Assembly (NCBI GenBank): GCA_903861055.1
Contig: CAIOSU010000241.1
Coordinates: 1-33,246 of the forward strand
DNA from: an uncultured bacterium
GTDB lineage: Bacteria > Bacteroidota > Bacteroidia > Chitinophagales > CAIOSU01
DNA: 33,246 nt
Direction: 5' to 3'
Part shown: in pieces, positions 29,432 to 33,246 of the stretch
Layout: the number at the start of each line of letters is the position of its first letter
How positions within the stretch are numbered: the first letter of the stretch is position 1
Notes under the pieces: generated by a model
What the model saw: only the letters and a program-made list of their open reading frames with translations
What the model was told of the DNA's origin: nothing
Databases searched by the model: none
Position numbers and translations under genes: made by a program

Positions 29432-30451
29432 ATGAAAGCTACCCTCTTAATGCTATGCTATTGCTTGCTTGCAGCTAGCCCCTTAATGGCCCAACCCGTA
29501 AGCCGAATTGCCTTCGGCTCGTGCATTAGCCAAAATAATCCCCAAGAGGTTTGGTATACCGTCGATTCTTTTAAGCCCGATGTTTTCGTTTTCTTGGGCG
29601 ATAACCTTTACGGCGATACCGAGGATATGACCCTGCTGCGCCAAAAGTATGAAATGCTTTTTGGTAAAGAGCCGTTGCAAAAGTTTTTGGCCCATACCAA
29701 AACCCTAGCCGTATGGGATGACCACGACTATGGCGTAAACGATGGCGGCAAGGAGTACCCGAAAAAGGTAGAATCAAAAAACCTTTTTTTGGAATTTTTT
29801 AAAGAGCCGAAAGATAGCGACCGCTGGAAACATGAGGGCATATACCATAGCGTAATCATGGGAGAGACTGGTAAGCGGGTGCAATTTATTTTGCTGGACA
29901 ACCGAACCTTCCGGGACCCGCTATGTCGCGTAACTACCGATGAAGATTGCTACGGAGAATATGGCCCTTGCGAAGACAAAAGCAAAACCATGCTTGGGGC
30001 AGAGCAATGGAAGTGGCTGGAGAAAACACTAATGGAACCTGCCGAGATACGCTTGGTATGCACTAGCACCCAGTTTTTGGTTGATTTTAACGGCTGGGAA
30101 GCCTGGGCCAACCTACCACACGAGCGCCAACGGTTTATAGACTTGATAAAAAAGACCAAAGCCGAGGGCGTATTCTTCATCAGTGGCGACTTGCACTATG
30201 CCGAGCTATCCAAAATGGTTATACCAGGGCAATACAACCTATACGACCTAACCAGTAGCGGTATGACCCACGGCCACTCTTGCGCCGGCGAAAACCAATA
30301 CCGCATTAAAGGAGCCTACATGAAACCTAACTTTGGATTAATTGATATTGCTTGGAAAGGCAAAGACACCGAAGTGCAACTGTGCATAGTGGACGATAAG
30401 GGCAAGTTAAAAATTGAGCACTTGATACCCCTGAAGGAGTTGAAGTTTTAA
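29432..30451 (+). CDS. PhoD-like metallophosphatase, secreted
   Basis: 339 aa with a signal peptide (MKATLLMLCYCLLAASPLMA, cleavage before QPVS). PhoD-family landmarks are RIAFGSC (25-31, conserved Cys31), FLGDNLYGD (54-62) with metal ligand Asp57, AVWDDHDYGVND (93-104) and a late FISGDLHYAEL (about 249-259) that supplies further ligands. The family comprises Ca/Fe-type phosphodiesterase/alkaline phosphatases that release phosphate from organic phosphoesters. This is the short single-domain form without the N-terminal PhoD_N domain. It lies 90 bp after the RetSat-like gene, possibly cotranscribed, and is followed by a hairpin shared with the convergent nrdJ. Confidence 0.88.
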   Translation: MKATLLMLCYCLLAASPLMAQPVSRIAFGSCISQNNPQEVWYTVDSFKPDVFVFLGDNLYGDTEDMTLLRQKYEMLFGKEPLQKFLAHTKTLAVWDDHDYGVNDGGKEYPKKVESKNLFLEFFKEPKDSDRWKHEGIYHSVIMGETGKRVQFILLDNRTFRDPLCRVTTDEDCYGEYGPCEDKSKTMLGAEQWKWLEKTLMEPAEIRLVCTSTQFLVDFNGWEAWANLPHERQRFIDLIKKTKAEGVFFISGDLHYAELSKMVIPGQYNLYDLTSSGMTHGHSCAGENQYRIKGAYMKPNFGLIDIAWKGKDTEVQLCIVDDKGKLKIEHLIPLKELKF

Positions 30452-30457
30452 CAATAA

Positions 30458-30485
30458 CAAAGCCCTCTTGGCGGGGAGGGCTTTG
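30458..30485. terminator. hairpin between convergent PhoD-like gene and nrdJ
   Basis: CAAAGCCCTC (30458-30467) pairs perfectly with GAGGGCTTTG (30476-30485), with an 8-base loop. Being symmetric it can serve both strands; on the minus strand it is followed by a T-rich TTATTGTT, on the plus strand by CAATTC. Confidence 0.7.
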
Positions 30486-30520
30486 CAATTCAAAACTCAG
30501 TTATTGCTATTCAGTTTTTA

Positions 30521-33148
30521 TCAGCCACACTTGCTATGGCCGCAGCTTTTGCAGTTTAGGCAGCCTTCTTCATATACCAAGCTATTCTCGCTGCAATTAG
30601 GGCATTGGCGCTCAGTTGGCAAAGTGCCATTGGGTATAAATTTCTTAAGTGAACGGGCTACACCAGCTTTCCAAGTATTCAAGTCGTTGCCTTCTAAGTG
30701 TAGGTTCTCTACAATGTCAACCGCATATTGTATTGGCATACCGTGGCGCAATACGCCAGAAATAAGCTTGGCGTAGTTCCAATACTCTTTGGTAAACGAG
30801 CGGCTTAGGCCTTCAATGGTTACTTTGTAGCCATCGCGGTCTTGAAACTGGAAATCGTAGCGAGACTTACCGTCCTCGTCTTTGTTGCGAAGCACCCAAC
30901 CTTTGTTTACATAGCTAGGCGTAAGGAAAGAATCTTCGGCGCGACCAGTAAAGATTTCGTAAGGGCGGCCTTTGTACAAGCCCACTACCGCAATCCATTT
31001 CTCGTTGTTGTTGTTGAAGCGAATAAACTCGGCCTCCAAAGCATGCGGGCGAACGGGGGCAACGGTTTCAACAAACTCATTGTTTCCCTTTTCCGATACA
31101 TCTTTTTTCTCCTTCTTTTCCTTGCTATCGTCGGCTATCAATACGCCACTGCGTGAGCCATCGCGGTATACGGTAATGCCTTTGCAGCCACTTTCCCATC
31201 CGGTCATGTATATTTGGCTTACCATCTCTTCTGGCGTTTCGTTAGGGATGTTAACGGTAACGCTTATTGAGTGATCGACCCATTTTTGGATAGCACCTTG
31301 CAATTTCACTTTCATTACCCAATCTACGTCGTTGGCAGTAGCGTTATGGTACGGTGAGGTAGCTATAATTTCATTCAGTTTTTCGGTATCCCAAGTAGCT
31401 ACTTCCTCAGGCTGGTAGCCTTGCGTTTCTAGCCAAGTAGTAAACTTATGGTGGAACACATGGTACTCTTCCCAGCTATCGCCTACCCCATCAACAAAAT
31501 CCACTCGGCTTTTTTGGTCGTTAGGGTTTACTTTGCGGCGGCGTTTGTAGCTTACCATAAAGGCAGGTTCAACACCACTAGTGGTTTGGGTCATTAGGCT
31601 GGTGGTGCCAGTTGGGGCAATAGTAAGCAAGGCAATATTCCTACGGCCATATTGCACCATATCATTGTACAAAGCTGGGTCGGCCTCTTTTATGCGGGCA
31701 ATAAACGGGTTGTTTTTTTCGCGCTCGCTGTCAAAAATCGGGAATTTACCGCGATCGCGGGCCATTTCCACGCTGCTGCGGTATGCCTCTAAGGCTAAAG
31801 TCCTTTGTACCTCGGTAGCAAATACTACACTCTCTTCAGAACCATAACGGATGCCTAAAGCAGCCATCATATCGCCTTCGGCAGTAATGCCAACACCAGT
31901 GCGGCGGCCTTCGATACACTTCTTGCGTATTTTGTGCCAAAGCTCAAACTCAGTGCGCTTTAACTCAAATGGCTCAGGATCATTTTCTATTTTTTTGATG
32001 ATGGCATCCACTTTCTCCAACTCCAAATCCACAATATCATCCATAATACGTTGGCCCATTTGAGTGTGCTTTTTAAAGGCATCAAAATCAAACTTGGCTT
32101 CGGGTGTAAATGGATTCTGAACGTAATTATATAAGTTGATGGCCAACAAGCGGCAGCTATCGTAAGGACAAAGCGGAATTTCGCCACAAGGGTTAGTGCT
32201 CACCGTTCGGAAACCCAAATCGGCATAGCAATCAGGAATAGACTCATTAATAATGGTATCCCAGAACAAAATTCCTGGCTCGGCAGCTTTCCATGCGTTA
32301 TGGATAATTTTATTCCAAAGCGCTTTAGCATCAATTTCGGTTTTTATGCGAGGTTGCTCGCTAATAACTGGGAACTGTTGTGTATACAAATCGCCTGTTT
32401 TAACGGCGCGCATAAACTCGTCGTCAATTTTCACCGACACATTTGCACCAGTTACCTTAGTACCATCCAGTTTTGCATCAATAAATTTCTCTGCATCGGG
32501 GTGCTTAACAGAAATGGACAACATAAGAGCACCACGACGACCATCTTGCGCCACTTCGCGGGTACTGTTACTAAACCGCTCCATAAAAGGCACTACACCG
32601 GTGCTGGTAAGGGCACTGTTCATGACAGGGCTGCCAGATGGGCGAATATGCGAAAGGTCGTGGCCTACCCCACCACGGCGTTTCATCAATTGTACTTGCT
32701 CTTCGTCGGTTTTCATTACGTTGCCGTAGCTATCGGCATTATCGTAATTTCCAATTACAAAGCAGTTGCTCAATGAAGCCACTTGAAAGTTGTTGCCAAT
32801 ACCCGTCATAGGACCACCTTGTGGCACTATGTATTTAAAATCTTTAAACACCTCATAAATTTCATCGGCAGTGTACGGATTAGGGTAGCGGGCCTCCATA
32901 CGAGCTACCTCACGAGCCATGCGCCAGTGCATATCATCTGGCGTTTTTTCGTAAATATTACCGAAAGAATCCTTGAGTGCGTACTTGTTAATCCAAACAC
33001 TAGCAGCCAGTTCATCGCCTTTGAAGTACTTAATACTAGCCGCAAGGGCTTCTTCGTATGTGTAAGTCTTCAATCCTTTGGTAGTAGTTTTCATGGGCAA
33101 TGTGTTTTCTGTGGTAATACCCACCAATGTGTCGGCTTCTTTGAACAT
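30521..33148 (-). CDS. nrdJ: class II (adenosylcobalamin-dependent) ribonucleotide reductase
   Basis: 875 aa. It makes deoxyribonucleotides from ribonucleotides using a radical generated from adenosylcobalamin, independent of oxygen and of a small NrdB subunit. Active-site residues are Cys129 (SLSNCF), the NPCGE motif with Asn319, Cys321 and Glu323 (thiyl radical), and the partner half-cystine in the C-terminal half. The LTIAPTGTTSLM phosphate-binding loop (about 515-526) is clear. The C-terminal tail carries a CPNC..CLNCKSCG cluster (about 849-872), typical of long NrdJ and likely zinc or thioredoxin interacting. MKTTTKG at residue 19 is an alternative start. No B12 riboswitch is visible in the 98 bp upstream before the window ends. 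Confidence 0.95.
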   Translation of the reverse strand: MFKEADTLVGITTENTLPMKTTTKGLKTYTYEEALAASIKYFKGDELAASVWINKYALKDSFGNIYEKTPDDMHWRMAREVARMEARYPNPYTADEIYEVFKDFKYIVPQGGPMTGIGNNFQVASLSNCFVIGNYDNADSYGNVMKTDEEQVQLMKRRGGVGHDLSHIRPSGSPVMNSALTSTGVVPFMERFSNSTREVAQDGRRGALMLSISVKHPDAEKFIDAKLDGTKVTGANVSVKIDDEFMRAVKTGDLYTQQFPVISEQPRIKTEIDAKALWNKIIHNAWKAAEPGILFWDTIINESIPDCYADLGFRTVSTNPCGEIPLCPYDSCRLLAINLYNYVQNPFTPEAKFDFDAFKKHTQMGQRIMDDIVDLELEKVDAIIKKIENDPEPFELKRTEFELWHKIRKKCIEGRRTGVGITAEGDMMAALGIRYGSEESVVFATEVQRTLALEAYRSSVEMARDRGKFPIFDSEREKNNPFIARIKEADPALYNDMVQYGRRNIALLTIAPTGTTSLMTQTTSGVEPAFMVSYKRRRKVNPNDQKSRVDFVDGVGDSWEEYHVFHHKFTTWLETQGYQPEEVATWDTEKLNEIIATSPYHNATANDVDWVMKVKLQGAIQKWVDHSISVTVNIPNETPEEMVSQIYMTGWESGCKGITVYRDGSRSGVLIADDSKEKKEKKDVSEKGNNEFVETVAPVRPHALEAEFIRFNNNNEKWIAVVGLYKGRPYEIFTGRAEDSFLTPSYVNKGWVLRNKDEDGKSRYDFQFQDRDGYKVTIEGLSRSFTKEYWNYAKLISGVLRHGMPIQYAVDIVENLHLEGNDLNTWKAGVARSLKKFIPNGTLPTERQCPNCSENSLVYEEGCLNCKSCGHSKCG

Positions 33149-33246
33149 GGCTAACTAATTTTCAACGGTTATGGAGGATTAATGATTCCGGGAGCATGCC
33201 TGGAAAGTGAATTCAAATTACACTTCATAAACACACTGACCAAAAA

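Noticed and set aside
32253..32776. Two 158-codon plus-strand frames opposite nrdJ
   Set aside because: They lie wholly within the well-supported nrdJ frame and resemble no family.
33149..33246. Cobalamin riboswitch upstream of nrdJ
   Set aside because: Only 98 bp are visible and no B12-box-like sequence was found; it could lie beyond the window edge only if the leader is longer.

Overview
The window looks like a chromosomal segment of a member of the Bacteroidota (Sphingobacteriia/Chitinophagia/Flavobacteriia type). Four things point there. Many starts are preceded by a -7 element of the form TAnnTTTG rather than a Shine-Dalgarno sequence. Several small families are ones I know only from Bacteroidota: a 165-aa GCSID protein, a 149-aa Gre-like factor and a 64-aa protein. 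There is a PorE-like TPR/PD40/OmpA lipoprotein of the type IX secretion lineage, and a Bacteroidota-type 463-aa arginine decarboxylase. No prophage, transposase, CRISPR array, rRNA or tRNA gene was seen.

Layout. 1-2557 (mostly minus strand): SpoU-type RNA methyltransferase, ECF sigma factor and RdgB-type dITP/XTP pyrophosphatase, separated by repeat-rich gaps. 2558-6279: FAD/NAD(P)-binding protein, a secreted protein, an OsmC protein (minus) and a predicted outer-membrane barrel. 6476-9689: argS, a 64-aa protein, a Gre-like factor and a small secreted protein (minus). 9867-13480: PorE-like lipoprotein and arginine decarboxylase. 13665-17865: translation block TPR lipoprotein-thrS-infC-rpmI-rplT, with an ATGA overlap into thrS, a TTG start on infC and a promoter-like element before rpmI. 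18205-18985: GCSID protein and an unlisted 42-aa secreted peptide with a strongly structured 3' region.

19117-27493 is one long minus-strand stretch. Read in transcription order it holds a glycine-rich secreted adhesin-like protein, a DUF4412-like protein, an MBL-fold hydrolase and a membrane protein (the last three linked by stop/start overlaps), an unknown anchored protein, a TauD-like dioxygenase, a BASS-family symporter and a DASS/SLC13 symporter. 27734-30451 (plus) carries a CrtI/RetSat-like oxidoreductase and a PhoD-like phosphatase. 30521-33148 (minus) is a class II (B12-dependent) ribonucleotide reductase.

Most genes are ordinary housekeeping or envelope functions. The most unusual signal is between genes. 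At least nine intergenic arrays, with several different sequences, share a degenerate repeat period of about 7 bp. Several lie in 5' leaders between a predicted -7 element and the start codon (rdgB, argS). Two lie in inverted orientation around one gene (the SpoU methyltransferase). They resemble the heptanucleotide STRR repeats described in cyanobacteria. Other points for a second look are the 42-aa peptide with its hairpin-rich tail, the phage-adhesin-like glycine-rich protein, and the tightly coupled DUF4412/MBL/membrane operon.
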